Shown: positions 22,606-33,309 of the stretch, piece after piece | How the letters are laid out: each line of letters opens with the position of its first letter | How positions within the stretch are numbered: the first letter of the stretch is position 1 | Source of the DNA: Jacaranda mimosifolia | Taxonomy: Eukaryota > Streptophyta > Magnoliopsida > Lamiales > Bignoniaceae | DNA length: 64,000 nt | Reading direction: 5' to 3' | Assembly: GCA_018894105.1 (NCBI GenBank) | Contig: CM032126.1 | Location: 27,130,391-27,194,390 of the forward strand | Notes under the pieces: generated by a model | Databases searched by the model: none | Told to the model about the DNA's origin: nothing | The model's input: only the letters and a program-made list of their open reading frames with translations | Position numbers and translations under genes: made by a program

Positions 22606-23060
22606 CACTACAACAAATTACACTTTTCGTAACGAATAATTTTGTTACCATAAAGCTGAAATTCGTTACCCAAAATATTGATAACGAATTTTCCGTTACT
22701 TAAGTTTAGTGCCCTAAAGTCCGTCGCAAAAGGTTTTAGTAACGAAATTTATGGCTCGTTACAAATGATGGACTTATGGCGACGAAATTTATTGTTACCA
22801 AAATATGATATTAGTAACAAGAAAGTGTAGTAGTTACAATAGATTTTTATAGCGTAACGAAATATTTAGTTACTAAAACATTGGTAATTTTGTTGCATTT
22901 TATTTTTTCGTTACCAATGCATAATATAATGATATTATTTATTTAATTAAGTATAGTTACTAATTGTTTATGTAACAAAATATTTGGGTACAAATACTTA
23001 AATAAAATTTTAATTCAAAAATAAGCATTTTGTTACTAATTGAATAAATAACTAAAAGTT
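22606..23060 (+). repeat. CACTA left terminus and subterminal repeat array
   Basis: After the 13-bp terminus come ten or more copies of GTAACGAA, CGTTAC or GTTACCAAAA in both orientations (for example 22631, 22664, 22691, 22739, 22757, 22853, 22909). In known CACTA elements such arrays bind the TNPA-type protein; that role is inferred here. Confidence 0.75.
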
Positions 23061-23089
23061 TTGTTACAAAATGTGTGCGCATGGGCTCT

Positions 23090-23560
23090 TGTTTGGGTAA
23101 ATTTATTTGGATGGGCCATTTGACATCAGGCCTACGCTTGTTGGGTCGCCGAACTCTGGGCTCGAACCGGGCCATCACCCACCAGCCCACGGCCCACCAG
23201 CAAGAGCCCCACAAGCCGGCCCACCTGCAAGATGACAGTAGCTACCAGCGCAGGCCCAGAACCCACGCCGGCCCACCCGCAAGGCCTAGCTCACACACTG
23301 GCTCACCCGCAAGGCCCAACTCGCACAACGGCCCACCCGAGCATAGGCCCAGCGCCCAGATCGGCCCACCCGCAAGGCCCAGCTCACACACCGGCCACCC
23401 GACCGCTGGCCCACCTAGCGCAGGCCCAACGCCCGAGCGCCAGCCCACCCAAGCGTGTGCAGGCCAACCCGCAAGCCACCCGAGTGGCGGCCCAGCGCCC
23501 ACGCCGGCCCACCCAAACGCGCGCAGGCCCACCCGCAAGCCCAGCGAAAATTCATCAAAA
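23090..23560 (+). repeat. GC-rich minisatellite built on GGCCCACCCGCAAGGCCCA
   Basis: A degenerate tandem array with units of about 30-45 bp (GGCCCACCCGCAAGGCCCAG followed by CTCACACACC-type spacers) lies in otherwise AT-rich DNA. It contains over a dozen GGCCCA/TGGGCC words. Open frames cross it on both strands (Pro/Ala/His-rich on plus, 23075-23746; Gly/Leu/Ala-rich on minus). I regard these as by-products of base composition and repeat structure, not genes. It may be a captured and amplified GC-rich host fragment. Confidence 0.65.
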
Positions 23561-24089
23561 CCAATCCTGCACCCATGCCCACCCTCAAGCAAGCACCTAA
23601 CCATGTTGGCTGCATGTCCAAAAGTTAATATTTGCATTTGCTCAATTACTTATTCATCTCTTCCATATAGAACTCTCAAGCAATTTCAAATGTTATCAAG
23701 CAAACATTATTTTATTTTTAAAAACAAAATAATAATTGTCATTTGAATAAATAAAATAAGAGTATCCAATAGTAAATTAAAAAATAAAAATAAAAAGTTT
23801 GAGATAATTATATAACATAGCTGCATGAAGCAAAGAAATTTTATTACATATATGTATATATAAATTGTTAGGTAAAGGCTTAATATTTTTGTAGAAGAGC
23901 TTATAATATAAAATACTTTATTTTAGAAATTTATAAAAAAAATATTTATAAAAAATAATTGGCATTACATATATATAAATATTAAAAAATTGTGAACAAA
24001 ACCCTTTAAAGTAAAAACCAAAGGGCAATCTAACAAGCAAAAGTAACAATATTATTAATTCCGACGGTTTAGAAAAATCAGCACGAAGT

Positions 24090-24297
24090 TATTCATTCAG
24101 GGAATATTACACTAACCGCCGCCATTTATTATGAATTCCGCAGCGGTTTCAAAAAACCGCCACTAAATGGCTAATTCATCGACGGTTTGGATAAATCGTT
24201 GCTCAACACCGTCAAATTAATATTTTGCGGCGGTTGAAACAAACCGTCACAAAATATATGCCGCAATTAACCTATTTTCTTGTAGTGGGTGTGTATA
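24090..24297 (-). mobile_element. terminus of a second CACTA-type family
   Basis: The right edge reads CCTATTTTCTTGTAGTG, the inverse of CACTACAAGAAAATAGG, a very common plant CACTA terminus. Just inside are repeated AAACCGCC / GACGGTTT / GCGGCGGTT words, a subterminal array different from that of the host element. No partner left terminus was found, so only one end remains. Confidence 0.6.
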
Positions 24298-24563
24298 TAT
24301 ATATATACTATATATGTATATAAGTTTGAATGAGAAATTATATTATATACATAGTTATAAATTTTAAATATTATTTAATTCGGAATGAATAAACAGAAAA
24401 AATAGATAAAAATAAAAGTAATTTAAATTTTATTGATAAATTTATATATATGTATATTATATAATGTGAATAAGTATAAATGGAAAAAATAAGTATACAT
24501 GTGTGAATAATTCGAAAGAAAAAGGATAAAAATAAAAATTATTTAAAATTTTATAGATAAATT

Positions 24564-24572
<9 letters not shown>

Positions 24573-24609
<37 letters not shown>
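24573..24609 (+). repeat. (TG)n microsatellite
   Basis: About 18 TG units. The homologous spot in the second block copy (about 25509-25540) has a shorter, interrupted tract. Confidence 0.9.
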
Positions 24610-24613
<4 letters not shown>

Positions 24614-26389
24614 GAGAATATATGAAATAATGAGAAATTTTGATTTTGATTTTGATTTTTTTGTTATTTGCAAAATATAGTATGAATATCCAATTATATT
24701 TATACAAAAATTTGAGAATGTACACAATAATTTGTTTTTTCTATATTTTATTTTACATTATAATTTCATCCTCATATTTTGTCACTAATTCATATTTTAA
24801 AATCAATTTTAAGTTTATAATTATTTTATCAATTTACTATAGTTTTAACTTTATATGACTAATGCCAAACTCTTTTCTTCACTTAATTATTCAATAACTA
24901 AGTTATGAGTCAAATTAAATGGTTTCTATTAACTTATATACTAATATTGATTTTAACTTTATAATTATTTTATATATTTATTTTGATTTATTTTACTTTT
25001 TTTGTCTTAACTTAATTGATTTTGAATCAAAAATTAAAATTAAATAAGATTGTTTATAAAAAAATAATTGGCATTACATATATATATATATATTAAAAAA
25101 TTGTGGACAAAACCCTTTAAAGTTAAAAACAAAGAGCAATCTAATAAGTAAAAGAAATAATATTATTAATTGCTGCAGTTTAGAAAAATCAGCGCAAAGT
25201 ATATGGCGCAATTAACCTATTTTCTTGTGGCGTATATATATATACACTATATATGTAAATAAGTACGAACAAAAAATTATATTATACATATTTATAGATA
25301 TTAAATATTATTTAATTCGAAATGAATAAATAGAAAAATAGATAAAAATAAACGTAATTTAAATTTTATTGATAAATTTATAAATATGTATATTATATTT
25401 ATGTGAATAAGTATAAATAGAAAAAATAAGTATACATGTATGAATAATTAGAAAGAAAAAAGATAAAAATAAAAATTATTTAAAATTTTATAGATAAATT
25501 TATATATATATGTGTGTGTATATGTGTGTGTGTGTGTGTATAAAATGAGAATATATGAAATAATGAGAAATGAGAAACAATGATAAATTTTTATATATAT
25601 ATATATGTATAAAATGAGAAATATATGAAATAATAGAAGAGAGAAATGAGAATAAAAAGAAAAGAAAAGAAAAGAATGAAAAATAAATAAATAAATAAAA
25701 TATGATAATAAAAAGTTATTTAAATTGAATTGTATATATGTGAAATGATTAAGGGTAAATTGATCTTTTTATATTAAAATTACATTAAATGGGCAATAAA
25801 TGTGGAGGGGGAGGCGGTGTGTGTGGTTTTATAAAACATAAAGAAGTTGTTTTGTATGTATATATTTTTTTTCACATAAGGGTTTGACACTTATTTCACA
25901 AATGATATTAGGGTAAATTGCAACTAGCCCAATAAAATTATTACTATTTCAATGGAGCCCTTAGTTTTCTTTTTTTTTTTTTTGCTAATGTAGTGTTTGA
26001 TTATATTGGAAAAATTATATTTTTGGTCTCACTAGATGGGGGGTTTGCACTTTCGGTAATTAAGTTGACACTTATAAGACCAAAACTCTAAATTTTTTAA
26101 TACATTTGGAATAGCACATCAACTTCCATTAGTATTCAGGCAAAACTATTAAATTAAAAAAAATTAATTAACCAATAGCTCAAAATTATGACTTATTTAT
26201 AAAAATTTCACAAAATTTGAATTGTCCAATCAACCTTCATTAAATTTTTTAAAAAATAAAAATAAAAATAAAAAATATATAACAAAATCCTCATAAAAAA
26301 TTTATATCTCAATATAAATATATATATATATATGTATAATATCAATATAAATATATATAATACCCACCCCTCTCCCCCAACCCCTCACC

Positions 26390-26435
26390 TCCGACCAGGG
26401 GTGGGGTTGGCGGGGTGGGGGGGTGCTGATTGGAA
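26390..26435 (+). other. G-rich tract able to form a G-quadruplex
   Basis: Four or more runs of at least four G with short loops (GGGGTGGGGTTGGCGGGGTGGGG...) follow a C-rich run, in an AT-rich setting. Quadruplex formation is a prediction from the run spacing. Confidence 0.5.
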
Positions 26436-27479
26436 GAGGTAGGGGTGGGTGGGAGTGGGGATGTGGAAGAATGAAGGAAAATATATATATACATATGTAT
26501 ATATATATTTACTTATTTTTTTATTGTTAATTAATAAATTTTAATTAAAATTTTTTACTTATGTTATTTATTTAACATCATTACATTATTTATTCAAAAT
26601 AATTAAAAATATTTATTTATTTAAAATTATTAAAATTATATTGTTAGGATAAAATTTTAGATTTTATTTTTATTTAAATTATTTATTTTGATTAATAAAT
26701 AAATTTAATTTTTTTATTTATATACACACACATCAAGGTCTCACAAGATTCCAACTCTATATCTCCCACATTTTGACTTATTTAATTTTTATTAATTAAT
26801 AAATTTAATGAAATTAGTTTAAATTAGGGCTTGTTTGTTTATGAATTGGAGCATTTTGTCGAAGGGGAAATTGCAATTTAAGTCCACCAACTATACCCTC
26901 TTTTGATTTCACTCCATTTTGATATTAGGTTAGCACATTTAGTCCATTTTGTACAAAATTTTAGCACATTTAGTCCATCGGGCTGAAAAAATTTTAATTG
27001 GGCCTAAAAATTGCCTAGTCAACTTTCAATCGGGTCTAATTTTGGGGATTTTGTGACACATGTCACCCTACGCCACATCAACGTCCACCTCAACAGCCAC
27101 GTTAGCAAATTTGCTAAAAAAAAAAAAAAGAAAAGAAAAATGTTGAGGGAAAAAAATAATAGAATTAAAAATTTAAACATATGTATAATATATAATCTAA
27201 ACATATATCTTTTTATATTCATCTCCCCCAACCCCACCCCACCTCAACACCACTAGCTGCCATGGCTGCTGGCAGCCTAGTCGATGGCCATGGCAGCTCG
27301 GGCCGCTGGCAGCCAAACGGCTGCCGGCGGAAACGAAAGGGAAAAGGGAAAAAAAAAACGCTAGCCGCCAAAACGGCCACCAGGCTTGACTGTCGGCGGA
27401 AGGCCGCCATGGCCAATATGGCCATGGCAGCCTGTTAAGGTGTCGGGGTGGGGGGCGGGGGTGCTTGGGTGAGGGGCTT

Positions 27480-27670
27480 TTATTTTATATAAATATATAT
27501 TATATAATTTATATATATGTATATATATGTTTTAGATAAATGTATATATGTATATAAGGATAAATAAAAAATATTAATAATAATATATAAATATATATAT
27601 ATATGTATATATATGTTTTAGATAAATGTATATATGTATATAAGGATAAATAAAAAATATTATTAATAAT
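27480..27670. repeat. tandem duplication inside the MULE-like element (about 95 bp)
   Basis: The phrase GTTTTAGATAAATGTATATA, followed by TGTATATAAGGATAAATAAAAAATATT, occurs at 27527 and again at 27613. Confidence 0.7.
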
Positions 27671-27679
27671 TTATATATG

Positions 27680-28200
27680 TATATATATGTGTGTCTTTAT
27701 ATATTATTAATTAAATATTTCCTAATTTTCACATGTCATTATTTTAGAAAAAGAATTTCAATTTTTTTTTCAATTTCTACAATTATTTGAAATTATTTTA
27801 AAAATTGATAATTTTTCACATACTATTATTTCGAAGAAAAATCAATTTTTTCCCCAGTTGCCATATTTATTTGAAATTATCTTAATATTTTGTAATTTTT
27901 ACTTGTCATTATTTTAAAAAAATTTCAACTTTTATCTGTTTATATATGTGTCTTTATATATTATTAATTAAATATTTCCTAATTTTCACATGTCATTATT
28001 TTAGAAAAAGAATTTCAATTTTTTTTTCAATTTCTACAATTACTTGAAATTATTTTAAAAATTGGTAATTTTTCACATACTATTATTTCGAAGAAAAATC
28101 AATTTTTTTCCCAGTTGCCATATTTATTTGAAATTATCTTAATATTTTGTAATTTTTACTTGTCATTATTTTAAAAAAGATTCAACTTTTATCTGTTTAT
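27680..28200. repeat. tandem duplication inside the MULE-like element (about 257 bp)
   Basis: The block starting GTGTCTTTATATATTATTAA at 27691 repeats at 27948 with few changes, including the TTTCACATACTATTATTTCGA part and the CCCAGTTGCCATATTTATTTG part. Confidence 0.8.
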
Positions 28201-28584
28201 TCTTTTTACATATATTTTTATATATCCTTTTTTAATATATTCTTTTTAAATATATTATCTCATACATTTTTATATATCTTTTTTCATCTCCTTTATACCA
28301 ATTTTTTATTTTCATCTTTCTAATTTATTCTTTTTTTATTTATATTATATATATACACAACTACAAATATAAAATATATAATATAATAAACATAAATATA
28401 TAAATAAATTATAAATACATAAATATATAATATAATAGACATAATACAATATAATACATTATACATATATAAATATACTTATGTATTTATACAAAATATA
28501 TATTAATAAATAAATATTTTATAAAATAACACCCACCCACCCCACCCCACCTTCATCTTACTTGCCGCCATGGCCAGCATTCCT

Positions 28585-28632
28585 GGCGGCTGGGGGGTGG
28601 GGGTGGGGGTGGGGTTGGGGGAGGGGAAAGGT
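28585..28632 (+). other. G-rich tract able to form a G-quadruplex
   Basis: Seven G runs of four to six bases separated by one or two bases lie inside the MULE-like element. A similar tract lies at 27437-27476 (GGGGTGGGGGGCGGGGG). Confidence 0.5.
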
Positions 28633-30099
28633 TGGGTGGGTTGATGTGGGGTGGTTTTGAATCTTTTTTTTTTTATTGTTATTATTCCATCAATTTTTTC
28701 CTATCTTTTTTTTTTTTTCCTTTGTTTGGGTTTCAACCACTTAGCTGATGTGGCGGCTAACGTGGACACTGATGTGGAGCTATTTGACAAATGTCGCAAA
28801 ATCCCCAATATTTAGGCCCAATTAATGCTGAGTAGGCAATTTTCTAGCCTAATTGAAACATTTTTGGCCCAATGGACCAAAATTGTAAAAAATTGGACTA
28901 AATATGCGAAAATTTACGGGTCGATGGACCAAATGTGCTAACCCCATATCAAAATGGAGTGAAATCGAAAGAGAGTATAGTTGGTGGACTAAAATTGCAA
29001 TTTTCCCTTTTGTCAAAATATTTTAGCAATATATGGTTTTTCGGAAGTGGGGTTGGAGAATGTGAAGGTTGTTTGTTTGTATTTTGGGTGGTAGGTGAAA
29101 AATGAATTGAGAGAAAATTATTTATTTATTTGTGTTTTAGAAGGGAAAAAGATATTATATCAATAATTTTTTTATTGGGTTGATAGGGTGAAATAGACAT
29201 TTTAAAAATACTAGTGTTAGTATGATATTTTATGATCTTATTTTTATTTTTAAATTATTTATTTTAGTTAATAAATATTTTTTATATTTAATAAATATAT
29301 TTAACTTAATATAAATAAATTATTTTAGATATGATTATTTTTTAATATTATTGGGATGTAATTTAAAAATAAAATCATATTTAATTAAGAGATGGATTTG
29401 ATTTTTATTTTTATTTTATAATTAATAAATATGTTTAATTAAATTTGATTAAATTACTTTACATATGTTGATGATTTTAAATTTTTGTTTTTTTTAATCC
29501 AACTTTAATTAAAAGATTATTTAATATTTAAAAAAATTATTAATAAAATTATTTAAATTTATTCTGAGTAATTTAAATAATATTAACGTTAAACCCCCCA
29601 TGTTAAAGTTACAAATAAGTCCAAGGGTATTTTTGTCTTAAAGATAATCAAAACAGCTTTTGAAGGATATTTTTGAATTTTAATATAATTTTTCAACCGA
29701 CGTCTACAAATTTGTTAAGGATGCTAACAGTTCTTCAAATATTTAATTAAATATATGGGGATAAAAAATAATTTTATTAAACTTATAACTATATTACTAA
29801 GTTTATATTATAATTTCGTGAGTATTTCAAAATTTCCAACTATATTAAAGTTATACAAGTTGATCAATTTTAAAACAATTTGCGTTAATTAAGTATAGAA
29901 AATTTTCAATAAATGCATGTTCAAATTGTCTATATCAATATATTATTAGTACAGAATATTTTAATTTTTAAAATGAAATTAATTACATGTAAAGACTAAA
30001 GTTTTTAGAATTTATAAACAATTTTTCTAAAATCTTTTTGTTCAAAAACAATGTCCTAATAAATAATAACAAAAAATAGAATTAAATTTTTAACCTCCA

Positions 30100-30960
30100 T
30101 AATAATACATCATAATTCATCTTATAATATAAGATAAAATAAATAATTTTTGTACATACTATTTATACACAAAATGGAGGGAGAAGCAAAAATTTGGAGG
30201 GAATAAAAAAATAATAAGGGAATTCATTTTTGGAGGGAAACTTATTTTTTGAAAGAAATATAATATGTAGATCAACTAATTCTTAAGAATAATTTGTTCA
30301 GGTCTATGAAAGTTAATAATCATTATATTTAATAAAATACTTTAAGTTAATACTTTTTTTACACTATATTAAACCACGAAAGTTATCTTCATTTTAGCAA
30401 TTTATATAGTAAAACATACACACAATTAACATATAGATATCTATAAGTTATAAAAATCTTTAATTGGCCAATACAACGATTAAAATACGAAATGTAAAAT
30501 TAACAGGCCTAACTTCAAGGATCATTTTCTTTTGATTAAGTATTATGATAAACTAGATTTTTTTTATTTTATTTTGTTATTTAGGTATGTAACCTTTAAT
30601 TATTTATTTTAAGGAGTTTTTAGAATTTTTCTAAATAAATATTGTAATAAATTATAATAAAAAATTAAATTGTTAAGCACCAAAATTTATAAGTCCAAAT
30701 TATATGTTATTTAACTATTTTAACTATAATAGAAAATCATTTAATAATTTAAAAAATTATATGTCAATTCATCATATAATCTAAGATAAAAGAAATTAAT
30801 TTTGCTATAGATTATTTATACAAAAAAAATGGAGGAGCTAAAATTTAGAGGAATCGAAAAAATGAAGAGAATTCATTATTGTTAGAGGGAATCAATTTTT
30901 TTGGAAGAAATCAAGTTAAATTATTATGCCAAACTAATAATAAAAACAATTGTTAATATT
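30100..30960. repeat. diverged direct repeat inside the CACTA element
   Basis: The block 30105-30300 (CATCATAATTCATCTTATAAT, then TTTATACACAAAATGGAGGGAG and GGAATTCATTTTTGGAGGGAA) recurs in diverged form at 30762-30910. No coding sequence is seen from 29020 to 32890. Confidence 0.5.
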
Positions 30961-31129
30961 TTTTATGGGCCAAATTTTGGAGGGAAAGAAAATTGCATTG
31001 CCATCCAAATTCGTTAAATAAATTTATACATATGTATAAAATAAGAATATATGAAATAATGAGAAATGAGAAATAATGATAAATTTATATATGTATAAAA
31101 TGAGAAATATATGATGAATCTTCTTTAAA

Positions 31130-31580
31130 TTTTATTGAAATATATATATATGTATATATATACTATATATGCATATAAGTATGAACAAAAAATTATATTA
31201 TATATATGTTTTTATAAATATTAAATATTATTTAATTTCGAATGAATAAATAAAAAAATAGATAAAATAAAAGTAATTTAAATTTTATTGATAAATTTAT
31301 ATATATGTATATTATATATGTGTGAATAAGTATAAACAGAAAAAGTAAGTATACATGTATGAATAATTAGAAAGAAAAAAAGATAAAAATAAAAATTATT
31401 TAAAATTTTATAGATAAATTTATATATATATGTATAAAATGAGAATATATGAAATAATGAGAAATGAGAAACAATGATAAATTTATACATATATATACAA
31501 AATGAGAAATATATGAAATAATGGAAGAAGAGAGAAATGAGAATAAAAAGAAAAGAAAAGAATGAAGAAAAAAGAAAAGA
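31130..31580. repeat. third copy of the internal AT-rich block
   Basis: From ATATATACTATATATGCATATAAGTATGAAC onward (quoted in part) the sequence follows 24295 and 25240 closely, including the AAATTTTATTGATAAATTTATA and GAGAAACAATGATAAATTT stretches. It begins inside the block and lacks the CACTA terminus. Confidence 0.6.
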
Positions 31581-31620
31581 AATGAGAAATACATGAAGTG
31601 CTGGAGGGGAAGGCTAGGGA

Positions 31621-31634
31621 TTCTTCTTCTTCTT

Positions 31635-31713
<79 letters not shown>
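31621..31713 (+). repeat. compound (TTC)n(TTA)n microsatellite
   Basis: About 14 TTC units run straight into about 17 TTA units. Confidence 0.9.
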
Positions 31714-31716
<3 letters not shown>

Positions 31717-32399
31717 TTGAATTCTTTATTTATATTAATTGAATATTGAATTATTTTAGAATTTTTTTTTTAATTTTATTATGTAATCTACAAGTATATA
31801 GTTAGGATGATAGACTCAAAATTTTATTGTTTAAGTTTTATTTTGTTATATTTGAATTAATAAATAAAATATATTTATATTTAATAGAATTATTTTAGAT
31901 GTATTTATCATTTTAATGTTATTATGTAATTTTGAATTATATAGATAATATGATAGACTTAAATTTTTATTGTTTAATTTTTATTTCATTTTTAACTTAA
32001 CAAATAAAGTCAACAAAATTTATTTAAATTTTTAGATATTTTACTATTTTAACATTATTAGATATTTTAACTTATATTATTAAAATTATATGGCCTAAAG
32101 TGATAAATTAGATTTTTAAAAAATTTTAGATGGTAAATTCATAGAAAATAAAATTTTATAAATTTGAAGGATATTTGATATTTTAAATTCTAATGTGCAA
32201 GTTTTAAATTCTTTTTAGGACTCAATTCATTTAATATGATAACTTAGCAAGTGGGATACATGTGTATGTGTGTTTATATATGTGAATATATATATATATA
32301 TAAATATATATAAGTATATAAATATTTTTCAAGATTTATCTCCTTTTTTTTTTTTTAATCTTTTTACTTTTTTCAATTTTTATGTACCTATTTTTAATT

Positions 32400-32640
32400 T
32401 TTTGTGCAAATATCCTTTTTTTTGGTCTAGTAAAATACATGGCAAGAAGGGGTTGCCACACCACATGCCACGTAGGAGAGAGGATGTGATGTGGCGCCAT
32501 GTGGATCGGCCTGCTGCAGATGAATTCAGGCTAGATTTATCCTGAGATTGCCAAAATTCAAAAGTTAGTGTACCAAAAACATAATGTCAAAATTTGCCAG
32601 TAGGGTATAGTTATGGGACCAATTTTGCATTTTTCCTCTA
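32400..32640. mobile_element. single end of a MULE-like element
   Basis: Phrases such as GCCACGTAGGAG, GATGTGGCGCCATGTGG and, near the right edge, GGGACCAATTTTGCATTTTTCCTC resemble the TIRs of the 26864-29008 element and run in the same direction as its right end. No matching left end was found. Confidence 0.35.
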
Positions 32641-32889
32641 AATGAAAACTCTCAATTCATTGAATAATTCACAAAAAAGTTATAAAGCCCGATATTTTAA
32701 AGAAATTGGCCCAACTAATGGATTATTCATTTCAAATTTCTTCAAGCTCAATCTTTAAAATAAAACCCAGTTCAATAATAATTCACTAAAAAATTGGTTA
32801 AGCCCAATTAACAAATTCTTTACATTATTGTGAAGTCCATTTCTTGAACAAAAGCCCAACCCACAAGTATTAGTAAAAATTTAATTAAT

Positions 32890-33306
32890 ATTCATTTATA
32901 ATTAGTAACAAAAATCATTGTTACCATATGTATACAATTGATATTTGGAGGGAAGTTAATTAAAATTTAGTAACTAAAAACTTTGTTACAATATATTTTA
33001 TTTGTAACAAATATTTTGTTGTTACAAAATGTGCCAATTTTTTTTTACAAATATATCTTCTTATATGACAAAAAATGATATATGTAACAAAATAACATTT
33101 TTCGTAACGAATAATTATTTAGTTACGAACATAAAAAATTTAAGGTAAGAAATTTGAGTAAAAGGTAACAAGACTTTTACTTTGTTACTAAAGAAAATGT
33201 TATTCGTAACAAAAAATCAATTTTGTTACAATAAATCTAACATATGTAATGAATTTTACCTTTGTTACCAAAATTTTTGTTACGTGAAGTGCAAATTGTT
33301 GTAGTG
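32890..33306 (-). repeat. CACTA right terminus and subterminal repeat array
   Basis: Mirror of the left array: AGTAACAAAA, GTTACCATATG, TTTGTTACAAAA and CGTAACGAATAA units from about 32903 to 33290, ending in the inverted TIR at 33294-33306. Confidence 0.75.
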
Positions 33307-33309
33307 TTG

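Larger units (their letters stand above)
23930..25570. repeat. internal duplicated AT-rich block (copies 1 and 2)
   Basis: The block from 23940 (AAAAAATAATTGGCATTACATATAT) to about 24620 recurs at 25058 to about 25560. The second copy lacks most of the GACGGTTT-type subterminal array but keeps its edges, including a mutated terminus (CTTGTGGCG for CTTGTAGTG at 25223). A third, partial copy lies at 31130-31560. Confidence 0.65.
26864..29008. mobile_element. MULE-like element with long terminal inverted repeats
   Basis: About 250 bp at 26864-27115 recur in inverse orientation at 28740-29008. Both ends read GGG(G/A)AAATTGCAATTTAAGTCCACC when read inward. The flanks give a 9-bp duplication with one mismatch: TTTGTCGAA (26855-26863) and TTTGTCAAA (29009-29017). 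Long TIRs with 9-bp duplications point to the Mutator superfamily. No transposase is present. The interior has GC-rich GGCAGCC/GCCATGG tracts (27250-27430), two kinds of tandem repeat and G-rich runs. Confidence 0.75.
22606..33306. mobile_element. CACTA (En/Spm-type) element, 10.7 kb, non-autonomous
   Basis: The left end reads CACTACAACAAATT and the right end AATTGTTGTAGTG, an inverted terminal repeat with the CACTA signature. The flanking 3 bp are TAG (22603-22605) and TTG (33307-33309). The LINE reading frame needs CAA on the minus strand, so the left copy appears to have mutated by one base from TTG. The outer about 450 bp at each end are packed with short copies of GTAACGAA / TTCGTTAC, the subterminal transposase-binding array typical of this class. 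No TNP2-type transposase or TNPA-like protein was found, so movement would depend on a helper. The inside holds a minisatellite, another CACTA terminus, a MULE-like element, G-rich tracts and several duplicated AT-rich blocks. Confidence 0.85.

Noticed and set aside
23232..23637. Pro/Ala-rich and Gly/Leu-rich frames of 120-220 codons on both strands
   Set aside because: They lie in a GC-rich minisatellite that is poor in stop codons in all frames, and no domain is recognisable. The repeat, not a gene, explains them.
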